From Siphlonurus alternatus (Eukaryota; Arthropoda; Insecta; Ephemeroptera; Siphlonuridae), in NCBI GenBank assembly GCA_949825025.1, contig OX463780.1, positions 41,210,979 to 41,274,978 of the forward strand: DNA of 64,000 bases, written 5' to 3'. The stretch's first letter is position 1. Each line of letters opens with the position of its first letter. A program made the translations under genes and the position numbers. This document shows, one piece after another, positions 44,501 to 58,000 of this stretch. Under the pieces are notes generated by a model, which did not search any database, was not told where the DNA came from, and saw nothing but the letters and a program-made list of their open reading frames with translations.

Positions 44501-47500
44501 ATTTAAAATTTATTTAAAATAGTGTATATATTATCTAAAATGAATTTATGTGTTTAATTAAAAAGTTTTATTTTTCTTTGCTCTCGTATATTTTGTATAA
44601 CAATTTATATACACAAGAAATAAAATCCCCTTCCCTTACCATATAGTAAAGAGTAGCATATTATAGTGTTACTGTCGCTATATTTTTCATATAATGTTAC
44701 ATTTTACATCGATTATTATTACCATATGTTGTGTTTTAGTTCTTTGAATCATAATTGCAAAACATTATTTACGCGTCTCAAAATATTGACTCTCTAATAA
44801 TACATAATTTTCAATTCCGGATAAACAAAAATAAACATTTGCCACTACAGTACACTAAAGATTTATTACACGATACAATTTTGCATAAAATTTGTCTTTG
44901 CAAGAAAATCTCATCTCTATTCAAACAAATAGAGTTGAAGTTTTTTTATAAGGTAACATTGTATGCAATAATTAGAAAATTTGTATCGTGTGATACTGAC
45001 TCAAAAGTAAAAACTTTCAATTGTTACGATCGAGTGTTAACAATAAAAGTGCAGCAAATAGATGTGCAAATATCTGGTTTTGGAAACGGTGCTTCATACT
45101 GCTTATATGTTATTGCTTACTTTTATTTTTATTATTTATTTATTTTTTTTTTTTATAAATTAAATTCGCTTAATTCCCCCTCGACGAGTAAATTTTTAAT
45201 GAAACATGTTAGTTCCACTTGAATTTTACTCTTATAAAATTTTTGCTGATTATTCCTGCATGCATAGATTAACATCTTGTTTAAAAAGGGTTGAAGGACA
45301 GTGAGGGTAAAGAGAGTGTTGAAAACATGGTGGTATATGAATGTTCGTGTTTTCTCCCCCCTTTAACCCCAGTTACCACTATCTCTGTTGCTCTTCATGA
45401 TAAAGCATGCACGCTAACCATCAGTGCAAATATGTGGCGGTCGACCTTACTCATGATTCATAGTAAACAGTAAATTTAAACCTATGACTTGACAGTGTTG
45501 CCTGCTGCCGACTCATCGTTATGATGACGTGCAATTTAATTTTTTTTTTTCTTTAAGTTGCGAAGTATATATTGCAAAATTTTATAAAGTAAAAAGTATG
45601 AAAAAATACTTCTCCACCTTAATCAGGTTGTCAACTTTTAAATGGAATTTTTAAGTCGCTAAAATTGAAGAAATATTACTGTAATCTTTTATACGTATTC
45701 AAGAAAAATATAATATTTTATAGCATATAAAACCTACAACGCTTTTTTCTGGTTTCTTATGCATTGTTAATTTAAGTTCTTCGCTTACTAACAAGTAAAA
45801 CCATTCTCTCCACGCCCCCTTTGATGACAAACTCATATAGATGAGACTCTTTTCAAACAGTAAACTATAGATAAAACGTGTTATAGATTCTGATTATGAA
45901 ATAGAAATCCTGCTATTTTGTTCGTAAAACATTAAATTAAATCTTTGTTTGTTGAGTTTGACTAAAAAAGTGCCGGCCGTGTGTTTCAGACGCCCCTCCG
46001 AGGGCAGGATGGCGCCCACCACCACCATAGAGACGGTCACCATCACGCGGCCGCTCAAGGTACGTGTCCCTGATATTTTTAAGATGATAAAAGATGATCA
46101 TCTTTTAAGGCTTAACCTGAGAAATTTGGACGAAAAATTCGTTACAACCGATTTTCTTCAAATTAATTTGGTGGACTCACAACAATCGTCAAATTAGCTC
46201 TGAATTTTTTCGGAATTTTTTAACTGTTGGTTTAATTATAATTAATTTATTTAAATGAGAATTTTGTATCCTTCCAATGTTAAATTTGTTAATTAGCATT
46301 GCAAAAAAACTATACAACAGATTCTTTTACTTTTTTTTTTTACTAAAGCCTAATTTTTTAGACTATTTTTCTGAATTGTTTTCATATATTTTGAACCGTG
46401 GCGATGATCGTTTCCTATATGTGATGAGAAATGTGGCAACGTTCTCAAGGACTGTTGTCACCACCCCCTCCTAAAAATTTAAGCTCGTTCCAATGCAAAC
46501 AGTGTTGCCACTATAGCCACGCCTCTTGACCTTGACAGACAAATTCTCAGGTTATACCTTAAGATGATGTTGTCATTACGACAACTCTGCAATAAACGTG
46601 TTTTTAAAAAAATCGTTGTTTTAGCTTTGTGATACTTCTATATTATAATAATAGAGTATTGACCTCAAATTTTTTTATTACAGAAATGGATAGAGCGTGC
46701 AAAGTTATGCTACCCTGATTTTTTTCAGATTTTTTAGAGCCCAGGAACTATTTTTAAAAAATTATTGAAAGTTCTTTTTGTGACGTCACGAGACGCCGCT
46801 CCTTAACAAAAAGATAGGACTTGCCGCCGCGTGACGTCACAAAAAATAATTTTTTAAAATAAGTTCCCGGACTCTAAAAAATCTGAAAAAAAAATCAGGG
46901 GAGCATAACTTTGCACGCTCTATCCATTTCTGCAATAAAAAATTTTGAGGTCAATACTCCATTAAGGAGTAAGCCAAAGGATTATGTATTTGCACTGCAG
47001 TGTTCCGACTGTCCCGCTCCTATATAATAAGTATGATGGAAGAAAGGTAGCCAGAATGTAATAAATTTTATTTTTAATTAGAATTTTAATTTAATCCGAC
47101 TATACAACGTCATCCAAATTCTCTTACAAAAACACGCGAACTGATGGATGTTGCTTACATTTGTTACACGACAAGGGGTATATAAGTTATCGGTAACGTG
47201 TTTTTTTGATAAACGTTTTTACAAATTTTTAAATCACCACATGTATGTGCCAACAGCTGTGGTTTGAAAATATATGAGCACTTTTAACTTCCCATATACT
47301 ACAAATTGTTAACAAGGTGGAAATGTTAGCATTTTTTTTTTTTATTATTATTATTTTTATTTTTCTAAAGGTGAACTCGGAAGCTCTTGCTATATATCGT
47401 ATCACAAACCTTATCTTAACGGTAGCTGCTGAGAAGAATAAACAGCTGTTTAGTCTATATACCCAGTATCGGGGATAAAAAAAAAAATGGGTTATACATC

Positions 47501-50500
47501 ATGTTGATAAACGTCAAGGGTTCCTATGTTGGCCCTAACTAACCTAACATTGTCCAGTCTTTGAACGTTCTACTGCCCTTGTATACCTTTTTAAGTATCC
47601 CTTCTTTATATCTATTTAACCAGCTTTACCAAGGGGTCATTTCAACCCTCAGACCCTACCATTTAAAACATAAAAAAAAGAGGGGGAAAAGAAAACGGAG
47701 AAGATAAAATATATGAAGTAATTAGTAATCCTTGGCCACCAAGACATTTATTTCTACAATAAAGGCCACTAAAGAACTGTAACGTCGTAATCAATGAAGT
47801 GTCCTTATTCGCGGGTTTAACTTGAGGTACGAATCACTAACCCCACGAGAGGGATCTAATAGATATTTTTAATGCTATAAGTGTTATAATTCTTGTTGCA
47901 AATGTACTGTTCTTATGAATAATTTTTTCATGTCGTTAATTAATGTACATTTTACATCATGCGCACGTGTATATTGTGCGTAACTCTTGAGTGTGATTCT
48001 TAAAATAAATTAAAGGCATAATATAATTATGACGATGTGGTTAAAAATCAATTATATACTCGTGGATTCATTTCATGCGATATCATTAATATTATTATTT
48101 TACTTAATTAAAAAAAAAAAACTTTGAAAAGTTATTATAAAACATTTCAATTTTGAAAGAAATATTATAATTATGTATAATTAGAATTGTCTGGGAAATA
48201 TCTTTTTAGTACTTTTATTTAAGAGTACTGAATTTTTTTTATATAATAATTTTACAGCGTCATCATTTTCTTACGTATAATGACGTCATATTTGAAAAAA
48301 AATCATGTCGTTAAAAAAAAATCCTTTGCCACCTGCACCGAGTCGCGAGTTTCAATCCCCACTTGAAATTTTTTTTCTTCTTCTTTCTCGAGCTCGCTTC
48401 TCCGCGAAATTAATCTTGTCATAGTGATATACCAGAGCCCAGCGTCGTGGTACAGAAGCAAAGCAATGCGGGCACCAACCACAAGAAAGGAATTTCATAT
48501 TAAATCTTTGCACACAATTTCACAAGGCGACGACGGTGTATACTGTGCGGTTAAATTTTTCTCTTTCATCTTCTTTTACAGTTAAAATGATTTTTTTATA
48601 TTATAAAAAATGTCGAAGGGAAACAGATTTATTTGCATGTATAAAGTTTTCAAATTTCAACACTTATAAAAGTTAATAATAAAATATTCGTTAAATGTCA
48701 ACCAAAATTTCTTCGTGTTTTTTTCAATATTAATTTTCATTTTTTTTTTTTTTTTTTTTACATAACCAATTTTAATATTTTTTTTTTCCGTGTTTATGTT
48801 TATATTGACAGAAACTTCAGCAGAATAAAGTTATTAAAAATGTATTCAATAATCCGATAAAAATATCAATAAAATAACGCAACCATATATGTGGGCGCAA
48901 TTTTAACAGAAAAAAAAAACTTCTTTCTTGCTGAAAGGCAACAAGGAAAGAAAAAGAGGGAGGAAAAAAAAAAGTATCACCCAAAAAAGAAACATATTTC
49001 TTCTTTTGTGTCAGATAGTTTTTGTGAGAGAAAGTTTAGATGTGATCTTAGACCTTAGCTTAGATAACCCCAATAAGATAGAGCTAAATTGATTCCTAAT
49101 GATCCTTTACACGTTTAGATCGAGTTACGCTCGCTTTGTGAGATTATGATGATATAACATCTTGTAACAAAGAACATCGTCGTTACTATCATATAAGGCT
49201 TACCACTTTAATACCATGATACCTTACGGGGTTAACATTATAATATTATTATATATAATACGTATTATATGTATATTGTTAAAGTAAGGGTGTCATAATG
49301 GATTTGCATTCATGTTACAGGCTAAGATTTATGTTTAGAAAAGCAAGCAAAACCTAGCTCTTCTCGTTCATTTTATATCACTACAATAACAACAACGAAT
49401 TATGGTGAGAATAATATTATGTTAATTTTGCTTTTAAAATATATTTATATATTATTTACGTTATAATATAGTTATAGATATTATACATAATAATTATATT
49501 AATTATATTTAACATGCTTTATGTATATAATATATGTGAGGTTATTATATAGTAGGTAATGTATAGTGTAACAACGTATTGCTATTGTATTCATTATACT
49601 GTATAATATAGTCGACACCTACACAGTACAGTACGAGTGTATGTAGATCCAGTATAAAAGTACACAAAAGTGAAGCCAGTCGGTGTGGGTGGTATTAAAC
49701 TGATGTAAAATAGACTGCTTCTGAGTTCTGAACATGTTCAAATTGCTTTTTGCTGCTGCTGTTCTTTTGTATAGTTTGATGATAAGAAAAGAAAAAGCTG
49801 CTTCATGAAGATCTTCGTTAAATTACACTGAGAAAAAAAATTGCTTCATGAAGACCTTCGTTAAAATTACACTGAGAAAACGGTTTCACGCAAAATATAA
49901 TATGAAAAGTATAACTATTAATTTATTAATATATATTAAATATTTTATATATATTTAAATATTATATTTTATGTATAGGGTAATAGCATTATTTTAATTG
50001 CTTCCACTGTATTCGTTACATTACTTTTTAATGACTGTTCTGTTATTTTGACTAAACCATGCACATGATCTCTTAAAAATATATGAAGAATACGTAGACA
50101 TGACGATACTGTACTTAATTTGTCTTTGGTGATTTCCTAAGGGCTAATGTATGCAATTTATTAACAGATGTTGAGTTTCTCCCCTCACATTAAATAATAC
50201 TAAAAAATTACAGGTAATTTTGGCATAATATCACTGCTACTAATTTTATACTGCGACAGCAAAAACTTCTCTACGATTTTTTTTTCCGCGTGTGTATACG
50301 TAAGGGTAGTTCAACCCCCTACTAACTAACCAAGCCTGTAGCAGCAAGCAGACAGTCAAACTGCAAGATCGATGCCAAGCAGAGGTTCATTTCCACCCCC
50401 TTAGCGTGAGGAGACTAACACCATCTTCATCCATCTTGTCACCCTCACCCCCGCATACACATACACACACGACGCTCCCTTCAATCTTACGCTCTGTCGA

Positions 50501-51972
50501 TCGAAAACCAAATAAAACTTTCAGCTTGATGACCAATTTGTTTGTCAATGTTATAAGAACCATCGTCTTTATTCCATAAGGGTGATTTTTTTTCTCTCTC
50601 TCTCTTTCGTAGAGAAAAATGTAATATGATGAAAAATGTGTCTGCATGGGGTGATATATAAAAATATGAATAATGCAAAACTAGATATCGGACCAACATC
50701 GTAAAAATTGAAGATATATTGTATGCATCTATATTATATATATTATATAAAAAAGGGGGTATAATATAGAATATAAAGCTAGAGAAAAAGAGAAGAAAAA
50801 AAAATGTTAGAGAATTTAGATTTTCCGTGCTATAGAAGCACGTATTATATGATGTTATAAAACTTAACACTACCAACGCAGAGTTTAAATTTACAATTAT
50901 TATATATAAAAAAAATGTGCTATCGTTTTTAACATTATGGATATGACAAAAAAAAGGCGTAATAGAAAAATATGAATTTCACTTCGTCATGTCAGCCAAT
51001 ATATGAAAAGACAAGAGGCTGAGGATTGAGAGGTTTTCTCGAGTCGTCCCCGCCCCCCTGCTTTTCCCGGAGTCTCGAGAGATCCTTCATATTACGTCAT
51101 CTTCGATCGCCTGAGACAATAAAGAAGTTTTTCCACTCTTTTCATGGATATGCAATTTTTTTATTCTTTTAGTTTGCGTGGTAAAAAAAGATAGGTAATA
51201 TTCTTCCTTGTATAACATTCGTGTTTTTTTTTTTTTTTTTTTATAAGTAAGTTACATTAATAATATTTCTAGATTATTATCTATAATGTTATGATTTCTT
51301 TAACATTTTTATACCATGTATATTTTAACATCATTTTAACATGCAAACATGTTTTTTTTTTTTTTTTTAGATTATAAATAATACAGCATATTTTTTATTT
51401 TGTTTTTTAAATTAACATTTTCTATATCTTTATAAGATGCTATATAATAGTATACTGTTTAACGTAAGCGGATATATTGGCATCAGCTGTTGCATTTTCT
51501 CAAGGATAATAGAGTTTATAAATATATTATTATTACAATGAAACGTTTGACATTGACTTGTTTAAGTCTTCAACATAAGCATTATGGTTTCTGATTCTCC
51601 GTTGTGTTTTCTTAATTAATACAAAACAAAAGTAATTATCTAATTATCCCGCTTACACAAGCAAATGTTTTAGATAAAAAATATATTATATATTTATTTA
51701 ACTTTGAGGAAATTAGAGATATGATTAAGTCTGTTGCCAGAAATCTAACAAGTCCATTGTGTCCTTTGCCAAAGTTTTTGCTTGCATACAAAATTTTTAT
51801 TACTTATTAATATAAATAATTATGTATTATGAACTCATTAAGGTTGCATAATATATATAATATACACCCTCCAAAATTTTGTTTGAACTATACAACTATA
51901 CAGTACAGGGTACTATGACAATAAACTTGATGTTTGATATTGCGTAAACATCAAATTTTTCGTCTGGTCAGC

Positions 51973-52013
<41 letters not shown>

Positions 52014-55000
52014 TGTAAATGGTGTTGTTATACATCGTAGATGCACGAATTAAATATATCAGGCTTCACGTAGAGCATAACAGATAGGGGATGAGTGTCA
52101 CGATGAAGCCATATAGCTGCATGAGAATGCACGCGGGTCTAATCGTATTATGAGCACAACCACGAAGGTGCGGTGGCTTGTCACTTGACCAGTGTGTGTT
52201 GAGGCTGCAGTGCGCCGAGCAAGGAGGCATGCCGCTCCGGGTAGAAGAGCTTCTCCGGGGAGGACCTGGTCCCGTGAACGTTGGGGGCGGCTGGAGGTGG
52301 ATATCCGCATTCCGGTCGTCACGACGTGTCAGCCCCGCCCCCGACCCACCCCCACCTCACACTTCTAAGGTGATGCACGTTCGAGACTTAGAAACTCGAA
52401 GGCAACAACACCTACAACAATCGAACGACAAACAACAACGTCGAGATCTCGTGTTTACACTGACTCAGTGCGTAACATCGACGATCCAACCGGAAGATAT
52501 CAAAGAAAAACAATCCTCAAAATCTAATAATAGTTTAAGTGTTGGCAGTGGTGGTATTAGAACATTATCTGCTTTATATTCAGAAACAAGTGGATGTGTC
52601 ATACGTAATGTTTGTAGTACAAGTAATAACGAAGAAAATAATTGTAATGAAAGTAATAAAGTTGATGATAATTTATTCAATTTTTTTCTTCATAATCGTC
52701 GTAAGGTAAGAATAATAATCAAACAAATCCTCGTTTCGAGTTAAGTTTAATGTTGTTGCTATATAGTATATACCCTGTCCAATGCTGGGGAGTTCGCGAC
52801 TGTAAGAGAAACAGCGGCGCACTCCGCGCGCACATTGCCCGGGATCGATCTCTCTCTCTTCTCTCTCCCAAACTCGGGGAAGAGTCGCTGCTCGTCCCCC
52901 TCTCCTGGTGGCGGGCTTTTGCTCCTGTTCCACCCTCGCTTTGCTCTCCTGCCGCCGCCACCGCTGCTACTGCTCCAGCTCGGCCGCTAGTCACGGGCAA
53001 ACCCGCCCACGGAGCGGAACTATTCTCTTTTCCTCCATCTCATTTTGATAATACCTTACGTTTATATATTACAACAACACTTACATATATACATTCGTTC
53101 TTCATCAAATGGCTAACCAGATCTCAGAGGTGAGTCTGGATATATATATTTTTTAGAAAAAAATATATATATTAGATGTATTAGTATGGTAGTATAAAGA
53201 CGCGTGTCAGAATTCTTATAGAACTTAGTGTTTGTATTCTATCCCGCCTTCTACAGCATTTTCTCCTCCTCTCCACAAAACCCCGTACCCCTTATTATTG
53301 ATCTCCATCGTTTTCTCCCCCTACATTGGTAGTGGCAGAAAGCTTGCGCTCGCATGCCTGTACAGTACTGGTGGGTGGCTGGCTGGCATGTCGTCATGGA
53401 CACCGCAGCAGGGGCGGCGGTGGAGGCGGTAGCAGTCCCCCCGGACCCCTCGTCTTTCCTCCACGTAGCCCCACGCTGCCCACCCACGCTCTAAGAATAC
53501 AGGGCGCGGAGGCGACGACCAACCACTCCCCCGTAGTCATCCCTAGGACCCTAGAGCTTAATTTACACACGCAAATGCGATGAATTAAATCTCCCAACTC
53601 TGTTATAACCACCCTACCCCCTTACAAACCACAAGTCAGATTAGTAAAGCCACTAAAGTGCATCTAAGGGAGACAGAAAACACTAATATACTAGATTGCG
53701 GCAGGATATTTACTATGTGTTACTTATTTATATATTTTTTTCTTCCCCCTCATTCACTTAAAGTACTTTTATGATATTGTTCTTGCTCAGTTCGCTACTG
53801 TAGTTCGTACTGTCAACATCGGAAGTTACTCATCTATGTAACACGTATTTTGTTGTGTAGTAAATATGAATTACATTCATAGTCAGGTATGTCGTTTTAT
53901 ATTACGGAGTAGTTATATTTCCGTGTTATTATAATTAATATTCATTAAAAATTACTATAGTTTTTGTTCATTCACATTTATTCCTCGTTAAAATATTTTA
54001 TCGCTTTGTTTTATGTTATCGTTAGGTTTTTGCTAGTGTTGCTTTGTGTATAATAAATTGTTTTATGAAAATTAAATTGTGTTTTTTGAGTACTGAGTAT
54101 CTATGACAGTTGTTTTTAATAATTTTCAAATTCAATTATCGTTATATTTATACTATTCAATTTTTTTTGGTATGCTGTAAAAAATATATACAGTATGTAT
54201 ATTTTTTTGTCTCAGGTTTTCATTTTTAAAAATTGGAAAATGAAAAATAAATATCAATTTATTTTCTCTCAAATATTATTTTTAAGCGAACCTTCTATAA
54301 ATAAATTTCAATAGTTTACTTTTAATACTTAAATATGAAATGTTCATTAACATTTTTAATCAGTGCAGTGCTTCAATCAATATTTCTCCACACTCAGTTG
54401 TGCTTAATAACGCCATGTAATTTCATTTTTAACTATATTGTTGCTACTTAAATCACTTTTTCCAATTTACAATGTATTGTTATAAACATTAGAAAAGTGT
54501 ATTATTTAATTAAATTTAACTTTTTTTTAATTAATTGCAACCGTGCATTTTTCAAAGTTATTTTAATATGAAATGAGTTTATTTCTTCATTTATAGTATT
54601 TACTAAATTTTAGCATGATTTTTTTTTTAAATTCTATAACTTACTATTTTTAATGATTCATTAAAAACTTTTCATAAACTTTATAACAATGCAAAATTAG
54701 CATCACGAGACTAACTGATGTTGTCTCTTCAGGTGATCGCATTCATCTGCGGGATCATCGTGATCATCCTGATGATCATGGCACTGGCCAGTACCGATTG
54801 GCTCATGGCTGCCGGCTGGCGCCAGGGTCTCTTCATCCACTGTATCGGTGATGACGCCCCAACGCCACTACCCTTCAACATCCAGGACCCCCCAGACTGC
54901 TACCAAGCTCGCGATGTTGGTGAGTTCACAACTGGCATCAGTTCATGTCAGTCCTTATAGTGCAGTTGAATATTTTTCAGTGAGAATGGAAAATTTTAAA

Positions 55001-58000
55001 TTCCTTAATATTATTAAACTGCAACAAAAAATATGTTGCCGAAATCCAGTCATGACGGCTAGTTGCTATCAGAATGAGCATTTACGAAGTTCACGTGCCT
55101 CTAGACAAAACTCAGGAAAATATTTTTGTTGCAGTCCATCAATGTCTTTATGATGTTTTCTAATTTTCGATTTTAGGTCAGTTTGTAAATACACAATTAA
55201 AATTAGATTTTCTTTATGCTCTGTGTGTACATGGTTCATCTGATTCTTAATTCCTGAATCAAATATCCAGATGAACAGACTTATTTTGTTGTCAAAATGC
55301 TCCATTGAAATGTGTTATTGTTGTTGTTGTTGTTTTTTATTTGCTGTACAGTGTACACTTAATATTATTTTCTTAATGATAATCCTTTTTTATATTTGTA
55401 CATTTAGATTATTATATTTTTAAAGTAATTAAATTAAACATTACTAAACTAGGTATAATGTGCACTGTTCTCATACATGCAGCAGCATTTTTCAAATTGA
55501 AGCTGATCAACACCGCGGTATTTTGTTTGAAAATAAATTTCTAAAGAAAAATTCATTTTCTAAGTGACGCAACATTAATTTGTCAGATGAGAAGAATAAT
55601 ATAATGTGACCCATTAACTCACAATGTGAAGGATGTTTCTTTCAAGATCAACATTTATTTTGTCAATTATAACTAAGGGTCTTTGTTATATTATGACATT
55701 TGGCTAATAATTGTGTTTCTTCTTTTGGTCTCAAAAATTTTCTGGTGTTATTTTGTGATGATAACTTCACTGCTGTGCCCAATTATTGTCATTACAATAT
55801 CTAAAGCTGACAAAGAAGGTGGTAAAGTTACAGTGCTCACTTATTATACATAGCTGTAAAACTTTCTTTGTCATCTACTTCAAAGCTCTTGAGTTGATGC
55901 CAGACTATCTTTGTCAGAGTCTGCAGCTTTGTTAGGTCAAACATTATATCTGATGACACCGTCATATGAAGGACAAAAAAAAAAAAAAAAAAATCATTAT
56001 TGCCAGACTAGGAATCTAATTTGAAATGTCAATCTCAGTCTATTTTTTTTATTTTTTGTGACTCAAATATTTGATCAATCTAATTAACCTTATAAACAAA
56101 TTAATATGACTGTATTTTATCTAAATAACTGTTTCAGTATTGTATTTTTGAATTTGTTTAAGCATTGGTTTTAATTTAACTGGATTTATAGCTCAATATT
56201 TAAACCTTCAGAACTTTATTTATTTGTTTATTTATTTATTTATTTTTTACTTATAATAATATATTGATACATTTTTACATTTTACATAAAGTAATGGAAA
56301 GAAATTTGTAGGCAGTCAAGGCTTATTTTTAAATACCCTCCTACTTTTGTTTGTTATTTTTTGTGTTTTTGTGTTTTTTTTTTTTTTTTTTACTGAGAAT
56401 AAATCAATATTTAAAGTACACTATGAATTTTACTTGTAAACTTTGTTTGCATTGCCTACCAATGCTACATTACGTATGTATTTTACATTTTAACATTATC
56501 GTCAAAGTGTGAATAAGTTAAGATGTCCAAAAGAGAGTGAGACATATATTATTGTCAACTAACCTCTGGGGGGTTTCTGTGCAGTGTATATTCGAGCTGC
56601 GGCTGGTCTCTGCATCGTCACCCTGCTGACTGACATTTTTGCTACCCTGATGACGGGCCTGGGGTTGAGAAGTAAAGATCATCGTACCAAGTACAAGTAC
56701 TACCGTGTGGCCGTGTACATCATGGTGCTGTCACGTAAGTTGTGCGGTCATAGCGATGATGTCTAGAACATGTCTGAGCAAGTCTTGTGTTCACAGTGGC
56801 GTGTCTGCTGCTCGCACTCGTAATCTACCCTGTCTGCTTCGCCAACGAACTGAAAGAAGGTGAGACATATTGATTTATGTTACTGGTATTATTTTGACTA
56901 TGCAGGATGGTAGTTTGAGGGGTAAAGATGATGAGCATTAATTATTAACAATTAACAGGCACAGATTGTGAATTTAATTTTGGGCGCATACAGTTAATGT
57001 TAAAGGAAAATTTTAAATACCATAAATTTAAATTTTTAAAGATCCTCTTTTACTTTTTTACAAATATTTTAAAGTCCATAGTTTTGGGAACATTGGCACA
57101 TCTTTAATCCAAGCTTTACAAATATGTATGTGATGATATAACATGGTTCAGGTGGCAAGATTGGAGAATTTAATCAACATTATTAAATTTATTTTTCAAT
57201 TATTTCACATAACCAACTTTTATTGATTATGTTCAACCGGTTAGAACTACTGTATTTGTTAATTAGAAAATAAAGTAGATTAATAAAATTATATAATTAA
57301 GAAATTTCTATTAAAACTTAAATAATCGTCTTTGTAAATATTATCAAAAATATTAAAGATTTAGGAGGTAGCTCATTGTAAATATTGTACAGGAGCACAC
57401 CAACACTCTTTTGTTTATGCTGCAAATTTAACGCTTTTTAGAATGATTATTCGGTCTTTTTTTATCCTAAACTATTATTTACATGAACTTACAGCACATC
57501 AATTCTTACAAAATTGTAAAATTAAGAGTGACTCATAAAGTCAAGAACTTGAAAATGATCTTGTTTCTACTATAATTATGCATACAGTCAAGTTTTATGG
57601 TAACGAGAAAGTTAAATATATATAAATTAAAAGTGACATCACTGCACCTGAAATGCAATATTTAGCCGACATGCCCGGAGTTGAGCCAAATCCTCCTCGC
57701 CGTGTCAATCTTGCTGATTCCCTCCTGTGTCCTCTAGACGGCTGGACTCCGCCCATGCCCCAGTCCTCAGAGGAGGACGCAGAAGATGGTGCGTCCAAGA
57801 CTTTGTATTCCCCTTGCAAGAAGCGCTCAAGCAAGCCTAATTTGTTGTTATATTGAGTTTGAGCTCACATCACATTATATCCAAAATAGTTCTTCATGTC
57901 ATGTGAAACATAATAATAATAATATAGATCTATAAAGCAATTCCATCCCTTGAATTGATATCATATTTCAGTTTTAATACGTACTAACAAGTTTGGTTGT

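Larger units (their letters stand above)
38079..45989. other. Large TMEM47-like intron, no further coding exon recognised
   Basis: About 7.9 kb, mostly AT-rich. GC-richer islands at about 39030-39195, 40330-40480, 41790-41910, 42860-43015, 43990-44195 and 45290-45530 may be 5' UTR exons or regulatory elements. An open frame at 44755-45222 has AT-driven composition and no recognisable family. Confidence 0.5.
46060..52177. other. TMEM47-like intron with two foldback elements and GC-richer islands
   Basis: Noncoding apart from the elements listed separately. Islands at about 48320-48500, 50290-50480 and 51000-51110 (the last with a TTACGTCAT CRE-like motif near 51093) stand out from the AT-rich background. 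No coding exon could be supported. Confidence 0.45.

Noticed and set aside
44755..45222. Open frame of 155 codons in the large TMEM47-like intron
   Set aside because: It does not begin with ATG, the composition follows the AT-rich background, and I see no domain or in-phase splice border.
48320..48400. Possible tRNA-like B box (GTTTCAATCCC)
   Set aside because: No cloverleaf can be drawn and no matching A box is seen.
50387..50876. Minus-strand frames of 86 and 129 codons
   Set aside because: Low-complexity Lys/Arg/Glu or Phe/Ile/Tyr-rich translation of simple sequence, with no splice or domain support.
52673..53612. Several overlapping frames on both strands in GC-rich sequence
   Set aside because: Ala/Pro/Gly-rich translation of GC-rich DNA on both strands with no conserved pattern; only the phase-matched exons B and C were kept.
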